Source: Lindgomyces ingoldianus (Eukaryota > Ascomycota > Dothideomycetes > Pleosporales > Lindgomycetaceae). Taken from it: a DNA stretch of 64,000 nucleotides. Below, piece by piece: positions 44,283 to 56,945 of the stretch; positions within the stretch are counted from its first letter, which is position 1; the number at the start of each line of letters is the position of its first letter. Made by a program: the position numbers and the translations under genes. The stretch spans positions 1,056,554 to 1,120,553 of the forward strand of contig NW_022985179.1 in assembly GCF_010093535.1 (NCBI RefSeq), written 5' to 3'. Under the pieces are notes generated by a model, which was not told the DNA's origin, searched no databases, and worked only from the letters and a program-made list of their open reading frames with translations.

Positions 44283-44562
44283 TGTTGAATGGGCTCCGAC
44301 AGCTAGCTGCTTATAGTATGAGCACTTAAGTAGCAAGAGTAAGAGTGGTGTACAGTGTGCACAGTGTACAAGGTAGGTAAGGTGAGGGCAACATGTTTCT
44401 AGTTCTATTACTCTTATCTTTCCTCTGTACAGAGGAAAAGGGGGATATCTAGATGTTTGCGCACAGAGGTTCGCGCACAAGCATTATATAACATAGATAC
44501 GTAATCCTGCTCGTGCGCAATTACTTGTATCCAGGCTGCGACGCTGCTGCTGCGTACAGACA
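44283..44562 (-). repeat. Copia1 3' LTR
   Basis: Carries a GCGCACAGAGG / GCGCACAAGC block and a CTCTGTACAGAG palindrome at about 44421-44432. An open frame of 91 codons across it is LTR sequence. Confidence 0.88.
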
Positions 44563-44599
44563 CTAGCAACTTTTCTTTTTATCTAAAGAGTTGCCTTCT

Positions 44600-47500
44600 A
44601 TACGTGTTACCTCCCTTCTGTCTATGTAGGTCTATCTAATTATGTTCTGCCTTTACTCTACCCTATTTGTTAGGACTTGCCTTAGTAATGCTATGCGTTA
44701 GGATAGGCTAGTTGTGCTATGTAAATAGCTCTTCTTTTCTTTATCTTTTGCTTTTTAAGCCCTACTGTATAATCCCCTAGCTCTTTTCTCTTTTTATACA
44801 GTGCTGGCAGTAACAGATCCTTATAATAAGAAAGATAATTATGTACAATACAAAAAAAAATAAAATAAAACAAAGAGAAATAGGCCTTATATAAAGGCGT
44901 TGTTAGTCTAGTTAGTCTAAGGCATCTTTGCGCACAGAATCTAGCTAGTCTATAGATGCTTCTATCTAGACAGAGAGGCAGTTAGTTAGAACTAGTAATT
45001 AAAAAGCCTAGTTTAGTGTTTTCTTTATATATACATCTACTAAGTTATTTTTACTATTAATTTACCTAATCTTAGCAATTTCCCTTTTCTTATATAATTT
45101 ATAGAGTAACATAATGTTAATTATAAGTTGCTTTTTACTAGTAGTGCCTAGCTTAACAAAGTAATTATATAAAGACTTTAAATCTGTGCAGATTACTACT
45201 AGAATTAGTAGTAGTTTAAGCGTTTATATAATTTACTATAAAGTTGTACTAAGAGTAATTGCATTATTAAACTTTCTAACTATTTTATATAGTTTACTAG
45301 TAAGAACACTCCTAGTTACTCTTTTACACTTAGTAGAATTCTAGTGTACAATGTTGCCTAGTATTTTAAAGTAGTTACTTTACTTTATATAGTTTTTATT
45401 ACTTAATATAATTAAAAATCTTAGCTATAAGCTAAGGTCTTTATTATTAGTAAATAATTTATCTATAAAAATAAACAGCTTTACATAATTAAGCTGTAAT
45501 AGTAGAAAAGTAAGACTACACTTACTATTATCTATCTACTATTAGATTTATGCGTTAAGTGTGTTAATATTATTATGCAAAGAGTCTATAGTTTGTGCAG
45601 TAATAGATAAGTTAAATGCTGCCTCTAGTTAACACATAAATGCAATATATACCCCTCTTATATGTTACTTAACATATTATTATGCAGCATCTTTATTCTT
45701 TAAGTTAATTATATAAAGGTAGCTTACTTATCTCTTTTAAGTAAGAACTACTATGTTATGCGTAAGTTTAATCTTTCTACTGTTAAACTTAATAGGCTGC
45801 TTCTCTACTAAAATAGTTTTACTTTTTATATAAAACTTTGCCTTTTGCAGTTTCTTTTTTTCTCTTTATATAAAATCTTTTATTATAATGCTTAAAGTGT
45901 TGTCTATTTATAAGCTAGTAATACTAAAGGTGTGCTTTTCTTTATTAGTAATTAAGAAGTAGAGGTTATATAAAAAAATGTGTATACATAGCTTTTTTTT
46001 ATAGTAGTTATAGTATGTCTTAAACTAATACAGTCCTAATTTAGCAGCTTTATACAAGGGTTGTACAACCTAGAGTATTATATTTAGTAGAAAGCTCTAG
46101 CGCATTTTCTTTAGTAGCTTTATGTATAGTGTGCGCATAAGCTTATCTATTAATTAGATGTATACTTATGTAATATTACACAGTTTAAAATGCATTTTAT
46201 ACATAGCTTTTAGGCTTACTTTTATAGCTAAAAGTAGTCTCTAGCTTATCCTCTAGATAGTTAGTAACTAGGTAAGGATTTTTCTTTTTTCTTTATCTAA
46301 GTAGCTAGCAAACACTAGGCAGGATTTCTTATATAGTTAGGTTGTTTTGCCTTTTACTTTTTATATAAGGCAAAGGTTAAAAATCTAACCTTTATACTTT
46401 ATTAAGTTATACACTATAACTTTAAAAGTGCTATTAGTAATTAAAGTGTCTATTTTTATGTAGTCTAATTTCTTAAATAGTTCTCTAGGTGTAGTAATTA
46501 CACTATCTATATAAAGCTTAATAAATAAGGCCTAATTATTCTTTTTCTTTTAGGTTAGAAATACTTAGTCTAGACTTTATGCAAGTTTTCTTTGCCTTTT
46601 ACTTTTTCTAGTATCTATATCTTCCCTTTGCACTAGTGCGGCATTACTATTCTAAGAGGCTTAGTCTGTAGTAGGCTCTAGTTCTGCCTTTATAATATTT
46701 TTATAAGGCTGTTTTTTTTTCTTTTCTTTAAAAAATCCTTTTGTATAAGGATTAGTTTATCTAGGTTATTTATTATAAGTAGGTTATCTTCCTTTTTTTT
46801 TTATAGTATAGTTTAACCTGTGTACATTAGAGCTTTAGTAGGCTATTTTTTTTTTAATAATAACATCTCTCTCTTTAATGCTCTTAATCTTATATAGGCT
46901 AGTCTAGCCTTTCTTCTCTTTCTATGCTATAATCTCTAAGCTAAGGAGGAGGTTAAAAACTTTATATATTATAAGGCTATTATAAGTGTTAATTACATAA
47001 TTAATGTTTACTTTTATATAGTCTTTTTAAAGTATTTTTATTACCTTTTATATAGCGCTTGCTTGTGCAATAATGTCTAGTAATAGTAGAGAGTTTAGGT
47101 TAATTCTTAGGTATGCTCTAAAGACTAGCAGCGTGGGTACTAGACTATATAGGCTAGCTATGTTATTTAGAGCCTTAACTGCTATCTGTAAGATAGCCTT
47201 ATTATCTATATAGTTACCTAGCTTAGTCTTTAGAATGTTAAACACTTATTAGAGAAGTGTGTGCACGCGCTTAACTTTTCTAACTGCCTAATATGCTTCT
47301 ATAGGCATCTGCCTACATGTAGCTCTTATAATCTTTACATAAGCTTAAAAATCCTCTAAAGCAAAGTTTATACTAAGGTTATACATAATGTAGTCTAAAG
47401 GTCCTTAATAAGTGTTAATCTAGCATTTGCATAGTGCATTTTAGGTATCTTGTGCAGACATAGATTTTAGGAATGTAGCAGCCTAAAATAATATGTCTAC

Positions 47501-50500
47501 ATTAATAACATGTAAAACATTCTTATTATTAATTTATATAACATTAATAATAACTTTATAGTTAAAGTAAATGTTATTTTTAATTATAAACTTAAATCTT
47601 TATAAGGCCTAGTTATATAATTAGCAGAAGTAGCAGAACTTCTTAATCTCTTCTAGCACTGCAGCATTAATGTTATAGCTAGCGCTAGTTAGCATCTTCT
47701 AGAGTCTCTTTATGCAGGGGTGTCTAAATTAGCAGTAGAGGCAGTAAAGTTTTAATTTAGTAAAAAAAGACATAAATTTTTCTTTACTAATATTAAAAAA
47801 AAGTGTTTTTATTTTTATATAATAAGTATAGTAGTTTTATCTTTATGTATAATAATATTTAGAATGTTATTAAAGTATGCTTTAAGTTAGTTAGCATCTG
47901 CTAGCAATAGCAGGAATAGTGTTAGAGTCTTTAGGATGTAGTATGTAACTAGACTAATTAAGTTCTAGATTTATATAGTACTAATTAATCCTTTTAGTGT
48001 CTAGCTTTTAAAGCTAATCTTTGTTTAGCTAGGTGTCTAATTAATTTCTATACATAAGTTCTCTTATATGTACGCCTTAAGTTAAAACTTGCTAATAGTA
48101 GAAATCTTTACTACACTTATGTTTTATAGTTTGCCTTAGTATACTATATAGTATTAGTTATTAAGGATAAACTGCTTAGCATATTTCTTAGGTTTAATGC
48201 TGTAGATGTCCTCTTCTGTTGCATAGTGTAGATAGGCAGTAGAGGTAAAGTAGTTAACAGCTTTTTTAGTATCCTTACCTTTTTATTCTATTTTTTTTAC
48301 ATTATGCAAATTATTTTTTTCCTTAAGGTAACTTTTAAAGTCTTAGATGTACAAGGTAATAGCTTTATATAATAAGGTCTTATTATAGAAATTTTTGTAT
48401 AAGGTAATGTACTAGTTCTTTGCTTATGTATAGTTATTATAAGAGTAGTTTAATAACTAATATCTCTTCTTATAGCAGACAAAGCACTTCTTTATTTATG
48501 TGCAGTTATCTCTAGATTGTAGCCTAAACCTAGATAAAGATCTTCTATGTTGTCTTTTTCTGTACAAAGAAAAGCTTTTTTTTTGTTGTGCAGACTTTTA
48601 TTGTGCAGAGTTATATTAGCAGTCTATATAGTATACATTAGGCAGTTTCTAGAGGTATTAGTTTACTTTTTAGTCTATAGTAACTTAAAGTAATGCCTAT
48701 AAGTTACTAAATAAGGCTTTGCATAAGAGCTTAATAGTAAACATAGCATGTTCTAGTTCTAGTTATCCTTAACAAGCTTATATAATAGTAGTGTGCAGTA
48801 AAACATCCTTTTAAAATTTTGTTTTTAGTGCCCTTTATATAAGCATAAGCTTATTAATTATTATTTTAAAGGCTTTATGTAAACTCTTATTAAGGTTCTT
48901 TTATTAGCATTATGTAAAAGTTATTATTATCTAGTCTGTCTAGTACTAGCTATAGTTTACATTAGTGTTAAAGTAACTACTTAAGGTGTTATATAAATGC
49001 TTCTAGTTATATCTAGGGCCTATATTATGCATATAGTACATATTTACCTAACCTTCTAAAATATCTAGAAAGATGTCTGTGTACTAAGTTTTCTAAATAT
49101 CTAGCTATTAACATAGATTAATAAAAATCTTTATTTTATTTATAAAAATGTTATATAGTTAACTTATATAGTTATTTTTTTTTATGCTTTTTAAAATTAT
49201 ATAATCTTATCTGCTAAGAGTTTTTCTTTAGCAGTTTCCCTCTAGGGTGGAAGTTTGTACAGGCTGTAATGTGGTATAGATTGTGCAGGTGGTATTAGTA
49301 GTGCATACACTACTGCAGGCGGTGGTGTGTACAATTAAGGGTGTGGAGCAGGCGTTAGGTAGGGTGGCATGTATTGTTTGTACAGTAATTAGTGTAGTGC
49401 TAGCTAAGGTGTAGAAGCAGGTAATGCTAGTATGTTTAGTGTTAATAGCAGCATTATGTTTAGTCTGCTTCTATGCAGAGCCTTATATAGTAATAAAGGT
49501 TATATATAAAGCCTTTTTAGTGTAATTACTTTCTCTTATGCTATATTATACAGCTTCTAGGCTTAGGTACCTTTAGTGCCTAGCTGTAGTGTAATTCTCT
49601 TGTCCTTTAGCACTTATATAAGCTCCCTTTTAAATATGCAGCTAAGTGCTAAGAAGTTTTATAGTGTCTATCTTTTAAAATTCTTTATGTACGCACTTAG
49701 AAGGGTAGCGCTTTTCTAAGTTATTATGTGTAGATTAGTAATTATATAACTTATGTATAATTAAGTCTGCAGGCTTATTAGAGCCTCTAACATGTTAATC
49801 TTGTTATTCTAGTACTCTAGGCTAGTCTTATTTTATAGTGTTGCCTCTAATATCTTTATGTTCTTTGTAAGTTATTTATATAATAAAAATTGTTCTTTAT
49901 TTTTTTTATTATTACGCAAAGTTGTTAGTTGCTAATAGGATTTTATTATAATAGTATAGTTAATTACTTTTCTAGTAGATCGCGCAGGTACTGCTGTTGT
50001 CTAGCTGCTAGGTTGTGCAGCTTTAATAGCTTTAGTGTGCGCCTTACACTATCTCCTTTTTACTTTGTACAGTAGCAGAGCTTACTATATAATGTAAAGG
50101 ATTAATCTACTATCTTAAGAGATAAGTAACTAAACAAAGTACCTTATAAGGTGTAAGTGCTTTGTTATTACTCTTCCTAAGGAATAGGTAACAAAATAAA
50201 GTGCCTTATAAGGTGTAAGGTTAATTGCTTGTGCAGTAGATCGCGCAGGTACTGCTATTGTCTAGCTGCTAGGTTGTGCAGCTTTAGTAGCTTTAGTGTG
50301 CGTCTCACACTATCTCCTTCTTACTCTGTACAGTAGCAGAGCTTGCTGTACAATGCAAAGGATTAATCTGCTATCCTAAGGGATAGGTAACAAAACAAAG
50401 TACCTTGCAGGGCGTAGGTACTCTGCTGTCACTCTTCCTAAGAGATAGGTAACAAAATAAAGTACCTTATAAAGTGTAAGTACTTTATTGTTACTTTTGC
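44600..50500 (-). pseudogene. Copia1 polyprotein remnant
   Basis: Minus strand. An integrase-region segment SLVPTLLVFRAYLRI is in a 65-codon open piece at 47245-47048, a phrase common in fungal Copia polyproteins. The RNase H end at about 45360-45070 reads VTRSVLTSKLYKIVRK, then [10 protein letters not shown]. In the 5' part (50030-50470) a segment with GGATAGGTAACAAAACAAAG is repeated three times. RIP-type stops occur throughout. The element would have encoded gag, protease, integrase, RT and RNase H in that order. Confidence 0.78.
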
Positions 50501-50534
50501 TAATTTGCAGTTAATTAAATTAACTACTAATTAG

Positions 50535-50814
50535 TGTTAAATAGGCTCTAACAGCTAGCTGCTTATAGTATAAGCACTTAAGTAGCAAAAGTAAAAGTGG
50601 TGTACAGTGTGCACAGCATATAAAGTAGGTAAGGTAAGGGTAACATGTTTCTAGTTCTATTACTCTTGTCTTTCCTCTGTACAGAGGAAAAGGGGGATAT
50701 CTAGATGTTCGCGCACAGAGGTTCGCGCACGAGCATCATGTGACATAGATACGTGATCCTGCTCGTGCGCGATCGCTCGTATCCAGGCCGCGACGCTGCT
50801 GCTGCGTACGGACA
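50535..50814 (-). repeat. Copia1 5' LTR
   Basis: Same length as the 3' LTR. The stretch GCTCGTGCGCGATCGCTCGT near 50761 is unmutated, whereas its counterpart at 44508 has TGCGCAATTACTTGT. Confidence 0.9.
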
Positions 50815-50819
50815 TAAAG

Positions 50820-51960
50820 TGTAATATTTATATTTCTTTAATTTAAACAACTAATAAAAAAACTTAACTTAAAAGCTATAAGTAAGAGCGTAAGTAGCCT
50901 AAAAGCAGTTAACTTAAAACACGTTTAAAAAGGCTCTAAAAGAAGAGTAGAGCAGTATAGTAATTTTCTTTAATACTATAATTAGTTAGTAAACTAAGCT
51001 ATAAGATGTTAAGCGTATAATAATACCTATAAAGTAGCAATTTAGATAATAGCTAAAGAAAAAACTAACAACATTAACTAGACTATATAAGTAAAGTAAG
51101 TAAACACTTATTACTATAAATAATAAATTTACTATATTAATAATAACTACACTACTAGTTACTACTAAATAAAAACATTATAATAAAGGCATTATATTAG
51201 TATTAGGTTTTTAGTGTATTTTTTAGTAATAGAAAATTTTAGTTAAAATAGTTATACTTATTATATTTTATTTAAATTAGTTTTAAAGTAGTTCTAAATA
51301 CTTTTTAAATACTATAAATAAAGACTATTAGCTTATAAAAAAAAGTAGTGTAATAATTCTTATAAATTATTCTATCTTAAGTTGTTTAGAACCTATCTAA
51401 AGGGTTTCTATATTAGCTCTAACTATAACTTAATTCTGTCCTTTATAGTTACCCCTATTCCTTTATGTATTTAGTTGCACCTTGCCTCTATAGCTAGCTT
51501 AGTAGTTTTCTAATATCCTTTTGTACAAGGCCTATAGGTGTTAATAGAAATTCCCAGGTTCTGAGTCCCCACGCACTCCCATATGCCTCTGAGTGGATTC
51601 CCACCGCATTCAGACCCATTGTCTTGCCTGTGCTGTTACAACTTGCTTGTAAAATACATTAGGTTAATTTACAGAGAAAATTGCAAAAGTCCTCTAAACA
51701 GCTAATAAAAGAAATGCTAGCTACATGGGTTAGAAACTGCTAACCTCTAGGCTATACTCTGTTTAGAGTAGCACTATGCATGGTGGTTTGTGCTTCCTCA
51801 GTTCTCTCATCACACCGGCTGTGCTAGCTGAGATAAAGCTGTTACAATATGTGGAATGGCGCTAGTATGAACTAGATCTAGAATAGTCGTTCGGGCCCAG
51901 TGCATATTCTACATTCATGATCCTCGTTTCTACTACAAACTTGAACGTTGTGGTTGCCAT
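50820..51960. other. AT-rich sequence grading into unmutated DNA; no gene recognised
   Basis: 50820-51540 is RIP-like AT-rich DNA with nothing recognisable. 51550-51640 is unmutated. 51641-51661 (ACTTGCTTGTAAAATACATT) resembles a family-B pogo terminus, perhaps a remnant. 51720-51780 holds two hairpins (GGTTAG/CTAACC and ACTCT/AGAGT). 51781-51960 is ordinary unmutated DNA forming the 3' flank of the dioxygenase gene. Confidence 0.4.
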
Positions 51961-51981
51961 TTGTTGTGCTGTTACAATGTC

Positions 51982-53082
51982 TCAATAAGTGGCCGCCAGC
52001 CTCCGCACCAAATACTCCCCGCTCCGAATCGCTTCATACTTCTTCCCCTTTTCCTCAAACGTCCCTGGGATCGCCTCAATCATGCGATCGAAATTCGGGT
52101 TACAAAAATACGCTATCGAGTACCTAGGAAGATACGAGTCAGCGCCCTCATCCTCAGGCTTGGGTAGCGGCTCGACGACCCGGTGTTTAGTCGATTTGAT
52201 GGTGTCGTTTGACCAGCGTGCGAGCAAATCGCCGGCGTTGATGACGATGGTGTCGGGGATGGGTGTTGCGTCGACGAATGTGCCCTTTGGGGAGCGGACC
52301 TGGAGGCCACCGCGAGAGTCTTGAAAGAGGAGAGTAATTGAACCTTGCCCAACCATATTAGCGTCGCCGTTGATCTCCCTAGATCATCTACAGGTAGGGC
52401 GCTCACCATAATCGCTATGCTCCCCCGCCCGAACCTGCAACAATCCATCCTCCCTCTTAAATACCTTTTTATCCACCCCAGGATAATGCAACAACCTTAA
52501 CGTATTGTCTCCCTTATCCGTAAAGCCATCAAACCACGTCTCTTCGATGCCCATGCCTAGTGCAATCGCCCTCATGATCTGCATGTGTAGCTTCTTGCAT
52601 ATGCCATGGAACCGCAGCATAACTTCCTGAAAACCCCTCGCCTCACCATCCCCTTCAACAGGTGGCCACATGTTCGGCAAGCCGGGCTCATCGTCCCTTC
52701 CAATCTCCAAGCTCTCCTTCAAATCCGGGATTAACTTGCGCAAGTCCTCAACGTCGCCCGCTTTCTCCAGATCCGTGACTTTCTCGCGGCCTTGGGCGGT
52801 ATAGCCGCGATTCGCTTCGGGCGAGTACCATGCGAGTGCGTCTTTTTGGTGTTGTGGACGTGCAAAAAACTTTGCCGAGTGCACAAAAACTGTCGCAACG
52901 GTCGAGGGTGGAATGCCGTGGTTTTGGAGGTAGATAAAGCCCGCATTCTGGAAGCCTTCGAGAACGGCCTTAGCAGTTTGTTGTTTAGATGTCGGGTCGG
53001 AGGAGAGGAAGCGGGAAAAGTCGATGAGCGGGATGAAAAGGTCGTCTTTGGACACTGCAGAGTTGATTGTTACTTCGGGCAT
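51982..53082 (-). CDS. 2-oxoglutarate/Fe(II)-dependent dioxygenase (isopenicillin N synthase-like), 345 aa, one intron
   Basis: Exon 1 is 53082-52407 and exon 2 is 52343-51982. The 63-bp intron 52406-52344 starts GTGAGC, ends CAAG and has a CTAAT branch site; splicing joins ...HSDYG to SITLLFQD in frame. Residues 16-125 form the DIOX_N domain (IPLIDFSRFL, NHGIP). The 2OG-FeII_Oxy domain follows with the metal triad H222-x-D224 and H279 (STKHRVV) and the 2-oxoglutarate Arg in R299-Y-S301. Length and motifs fit cytosolic family members that hydroxylate, desaturate or cyclise small molecules; the substrate cannot be inferred. There is no signal peptide. The start has a purine at -3 and fits the family N-terminus. 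No stops or RIP bias, unlike all surroundings, so it is probably functional. No biosynthetic partners are nearby. Confidence 0.93.
52344..52406 (-). other. Spliceosomal intron of the dioxygenase gene
   Basis: 63 bp, GT..AG, with GCTAATA 19-13 nt before the acceptor. Without splicing the frame would stop nine codons after the donor. The acceptor at 52345-52344 preserves the conserved Gly after HSDY. Confidence 0.88.
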
Positions 53083-53538
53083 TGCGAGCGCCGTGGTCGA
53101 GCAATGGACTGGGGATCCAAGGGTTATGTGGACGACTCCATGGAAATGAATGCATCAAAGCCTGTCCCAGACTCAGGTGGGAAGCGTCGTGCTTAACGAA
53201 CCAGGCGTGAGACGGAGGAGTCAGGCCAAATGGGGAAGGTTCATACGAAGTCGCTGATAAGCAATGTATTATGTGCAAAAATTAGGAAATTTCTTAGCGT
53301 TCCTCAGATTCCCCCCCCCCCCATCCCCTTACTAATGTATAGGAGATTGGAATCTCAATAGAATTCCTAATATATTAACAAATAACAGTTAGATTAGCTT
53401 TAGATAAGTTAAAGCTTTTAGTTTGTATAAGAAACACCTATACTAAATTTTTTTTTTAGAAGTAACAACGCGTTTATTTGTAATGTATTACGCTTATAGC
53501 GTCTATATCCTTCCTAGCTAGCTTTAACTACTCTAGTA
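53083..53538. other. 5' flank of the dioxygenase gene and transition to AT-rich DNA
   Basis: 53083-53280 is unmutated and serves as promoter/5' UTR of the minus-strand gene; it contains upstream ATGs in other phases. A C-run lies at about 53311-53322. From about 53325 the sequence becomes AT-rich. No other gene. Confidence 0.5.
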
Positions 53539-53794
53539 ACGTACACCACAGGCGAATTGCTTACACACCTAAGTTGCTTACATTGCTAAGACTCTACTAA
53601 ACTACTTTTCCTATACTAATGCATTCCTAACAACACTACTTAGACGTGCTAAAAGAATGTTAGATATAGCTTACACTTTAAGCTTTTAAATAAAACATAA
53701 TACTTTTAAAGCAATATACTATAGCTATATGTAAGCTTTTTTTTTAAAAAAAAATAACTAGTATTCTAAATAACTTTTAGAAGCTAATTATATA
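53539..53794 (+). mobile_element. pogo family-B element B4, left part
   Basis: TA at 53537-53538, then ACGTACCACAGGCGAATTGC and the transposase N-terminal region. It is interrupted by A2 and continues at 56775-56945, where it fades out. The inner sequence matches 17300-17640. Confidence 0.8.
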
Positions 53795-53849
53795 ACGTAC
53801 CTAACAGGTTGGCCGGCCACTTTTGCTAAGCCCCTACTAAAACCACCCT

Positions 53850-56700
53850 ATTCTAGCGCAAAACAGCCCACTTTAGCCCTGTATAAAGTAATATAATATA
53901 AGATATTATTTAAAGTCTACTTCTACTACTTTTTTACACATACATAAGTTATGCCTAGTTTAATTACACTACTTATATTACCTTTAACTTAGCTTACTTT
54001 TTTTAGTGTGCACTTATGTCTTTAGCTTTTTTTTATTACTACGCGCTTTAAACTTCTTTAAAGTAGTTAAATAAGCTTTATTTTTAACTATTAAAGTCTT
54101 TTTTCTTAAATTTACTTTCTTTTATGTAATCTATATTGCGTAGCAGCCTTATTTACTGCTTAAAGCTTTATAATCTTCTTTTACACTAACACTAGCTTAT
54201 GTGTAATAATTACTGCCCTTTTTAAGACCTTTTTAAAGGCCTTTACTATAAATGTTAGTAAGCTATCTATATACTTTTAAATTTTTACCTTTATAAGCAT
54301 TAATTATAACTTAAATTTAAAAGTATTACTTAGAGTTTATAACTACTAAAGCTTATTATTAATAAGTAGTAGTAGTAATAAAGTATGTAACTAAATATTA
54401 AGAGCTATTTTAACTTATTTTAGGTTAAATAAGACTAAACTAGCGCTTTAAAACCCTTCTTAAATATTACTAAAAGTAATTACTGCATTATAAGTGTGTA
54501 TAAAGCATAGTAGAAACTTAAGTTTTATAATGTAAGTAATTTAGTTACACATAAAATCTTTAGCTTAGCACTTATACACCTTTTTAAAAGGGGTAAAACA
54601 ACCTACATTAAAAGGCTATAAAAAGTGTAATAAGTGTAAAAGCATATAAATAGTAATAATCTTATTCTTTTTATAGTACTGCTAGAAATTAAGTAAGTTA
54701 TAGCTTTTATAGCTATTAATAATAAAAAGCTAATAAGCGCTTATAACTTTTTTTTTATATACTTATTAAAGTGCTTTAACTACTATAGCCTAAACTTATT
54801 TATTATTTACCTGTTTTTAAAGACTGTAATAACCTAGTTTTAAGGCAGATTCTTTTTTTATCTTAAGTAAAAAAATAATAGCAGCTTTTAAAAATAATAA
54901 AAAGTAAAATAGCCTACTTTATTATATTAATACTTTAGATAACTATTATTTACTTTTTATTACTTTACTATATTACCTTTAGCTATTTTTATTTCTCTAA
55001 AGCTATAATAACTGCTTTAGTTAATATTTAGCTTATTATAAAGCTTAACTTATTAAAGTTATATATGTTTTTATCTTAAATACTATACTTAGCTTTTATG
55101 TTAGCTACTAGGTAAAACTAGCTTTAGATAACTTTTAGATTTTTATAAAGTACTCTTTTATAATTATACTTATAATTAAACTTTATTATAAACTTAAAGC
55201 AGTGCTTAACTTACATACTAGGCTAGTTTAAGCTAACCTAGCCTAGATTATACTCTATGTGTAAGAAATTAGCTATATTAGCTATAGCTATAAGCTTAAA
55301 AAGAAATTTACATATAATAAGCTTAAGTATATACTTAATAACTAACGTACCTAACGGGTTGGCCGGCCACACGGGTTGGCCGGCCACTTTTGCCAAGCCC
55401 CCACTAAACTCTACCTATCTACATAATGCCTTAACAACAACACTAGATTAAATCTTCTAAAGAACATTAGATATAGCTTGCTCTTTAGGCTTTTAAATAA
55501 GACTTAAAACTCTTCTTGCAACACGCTGCAGCTATCTATAATGTCTCTTACATAACACTAAGCAATTAACGCGCTAGACAGCCTTTACAAGCAGAATGCT
55601 AGCCTAAATTAAGGAATCTAACTAAGCTTAAGAAAAAGGTAGTTTTTAAGTACATACTTAAGCTTATTACGCGCAGATTTCCCCCTAGGCTTACAGCTGT
55701 AGCTAATATAGCTAATTCCTTGCCTGCAGAGCGCAATCTAGGCTAGGTTAGCTTAAACTAGACTAGTATGTAGGTTAAGCACTGCCCTAAGTTTATAATA
55801 AAGTTTAATTATAAGTATAATTATAAGAGAGCGCTTTATAAGAATCTAGAGGTTATCTAGGGCTAGTTTTGCCTAGTAGCTAACATAAAAGCTAAGTATA
55901 GTATTTAGAATAAAGACAGGTATAACTTTAACAAGTTAAGCTTTATAATAGGCTAGATATTAACTAGAGCAGTTATTACAGCTTTAGAGAGACAAAGACA
56001 GCTAAAGGCAATATAGTAAGGTAATAGAAAGTAGATAACAGTTATCTAGAGCATTAATATAATAGGGTAGGCTATAAAATTACAGAGCTTTAAGTAGTAA
56101 ATAAGGCTGCTACATAACATAAATTGCATAAAAAGAAGCAGATTTAGGCAAAAAGAACCTTAATAGTTAAGAATAGGGCTTGTCTAACTGCTCTAAAGGA
56201 GTTTAAAGTGTGTAGTAATAGAAAGAAGCTAAAGACATAAGTGCGCGCTAAAAAAGGTAAGCTAAGTTAAAGGTAATGCAAGTAGTGTAATTAAACTAGG
56301 CATAACTTGCGTATGTGTAAGCAAGTTGTAGAAGTAGACTCTAAATAATATCTTGTGTTGTATTACTTTATACAGGGCTAAAGTAGGCTGTTTTGCGAGA
56401 GAATGGGGTAGTTTTGGTGGGGGCTTGGCAAAAGTGGCCGGCCAACCTGTGTGGCCGGCCAACCCGTTAGGTACGTTACTTTTTTTTAAGCTTAGTTAGA
56501 TTTTTTAATTTAGACTAGCATTCTGCTTCTAAAGGCTGTCTAGCACGTTAATTACTTAGTGTTATGTAAAAGACATTATAAATAGCTGTAGTGTGTTATA
56601 AAAAGAGTTTTAAGTTTTATTTAAAAGCCTAAAAAGTAAGCTGTATCTAATGTTCTTTAGAAGATTTAATCTAGTGTTGTTGTTAAAGCATTATGTAGAT
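53850..56700 (-). pseudogene. pogo/Fot1 (DDE_1) transposase remnant of A2
   Basis: Minus strand. The N-terminal half lies at about 56700-56480 and 55340-55050. The catalytic region at about 54800-54540 reads FIINSYKSYN (Asp to Asn at a catalytic position), NKIITIYMLLHLL and FNVGCFTPFKKVY. The C-terminal tail with basic and zinc-knuckle-like residues is at about 54200-53930. RIP-type stops. The protein would bind TIRs and cut at TA targets. Confidence 0.8.
55345..56476 (+). mobile_element. pogo family-A 1.13-kb deletion derivative, copy A3
   Basis: TA at 55343-55344 and 56477-56478. Best-preserved termini: ACGTACCTAACGGGTTGGCC plus a second GGTTGGCCGGCCAC at both ends. 1132 bp, same internal deletion as A1 and A4. 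The conceptual frame keeps the segment near 55855-56050 (KYSI*NKDRYNF, then GN*K*ITVI) and the tail near 56290 (C-x2-C-x4-H-like). Nested in A2 of the same family. Confidence 0.9.
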
Positions 56701-56774
56701 AAGTAAAGTGTAGTAGAGGCTTAGCAAAAGTAGCTAGCTAACCTGTGTAGCTAGCTAACCTGTTAGGTACGTTA

Positions 56775-56945
56775 GCTAAATTATAAAAGCTAGATGATAA
56801 TAAAAAGTAAGTAATTATTAAGTATATACTTAAGCTATATATGTAAAGATTTTCCTCTTAGCTAGTAGCTGTAACTAATATAGCTAATTCTTTGCATACT
56901 AAGTGTAATATAGGCTATGTAAGCATAAACTAGCCTAGTATATTT
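56775..56945 (+). mobile_element. pogo element B4, right part (truncated)
   Basis: Resumes the transposase N-terminal half where 53792 stopped (compare 17510-17670) and ends in AT-rich DNA near 56945 without a terminus. Confidence 0.7.

Larger units (their letters stand above)
44283..50814 (-). mobile_element. Copia1: complete 6.5-kb Ty1/Copia-type element
   Basis: 280-bp LTRs at 44283-44562 and 50535-50814, both TGTTRAATRGGCTC to GTAC(A/G)GACA, with perfect target duplication TAAAG (44278-44282 and 50815-50819). The minus-strand coding region is RIP-mutated. Inside the 5' LTR, 50522-50534 carries the same CTAATTAGTAGTT as Copia0, a candidate primer binding site. The right LTR is almost unmutated in its last 130 bp. 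Confidence 0.92.
53795..56772 (-). mobile_element. pogo family-A element A2, full length (about 1.84 kb plus nested A3)
   Basis: TA duplications at 53793-53794 and 56773-56774. The left terminus is ACGTACCTAACAGGTTGGCC with a single GGCCGGCC; the right one is a RIP-mutated AGCTAGCTAACCTGTTAGGT with the double motif. Removing A3 leaves about 1.84 kb. Inserted in B4. Confidence 0.87.

Noticed and set aside
44205..44480. 91-codon frame (and its relative at 61041-61259)
   Set aside because: Lies in Copia LTRs; similar only because the LTRs are the same family.
51690..51790. tRNA-like folding with two hairpins
   Set aside because: No T-loop GGTTCGA and no cloverleaf could be drawn; left as plain hairpins.
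51989..53278. Other frames overlapping the dioxygenase
   Set aside because: Shadows of the real gene or of its intron and 5' flank; they lack any family motif.
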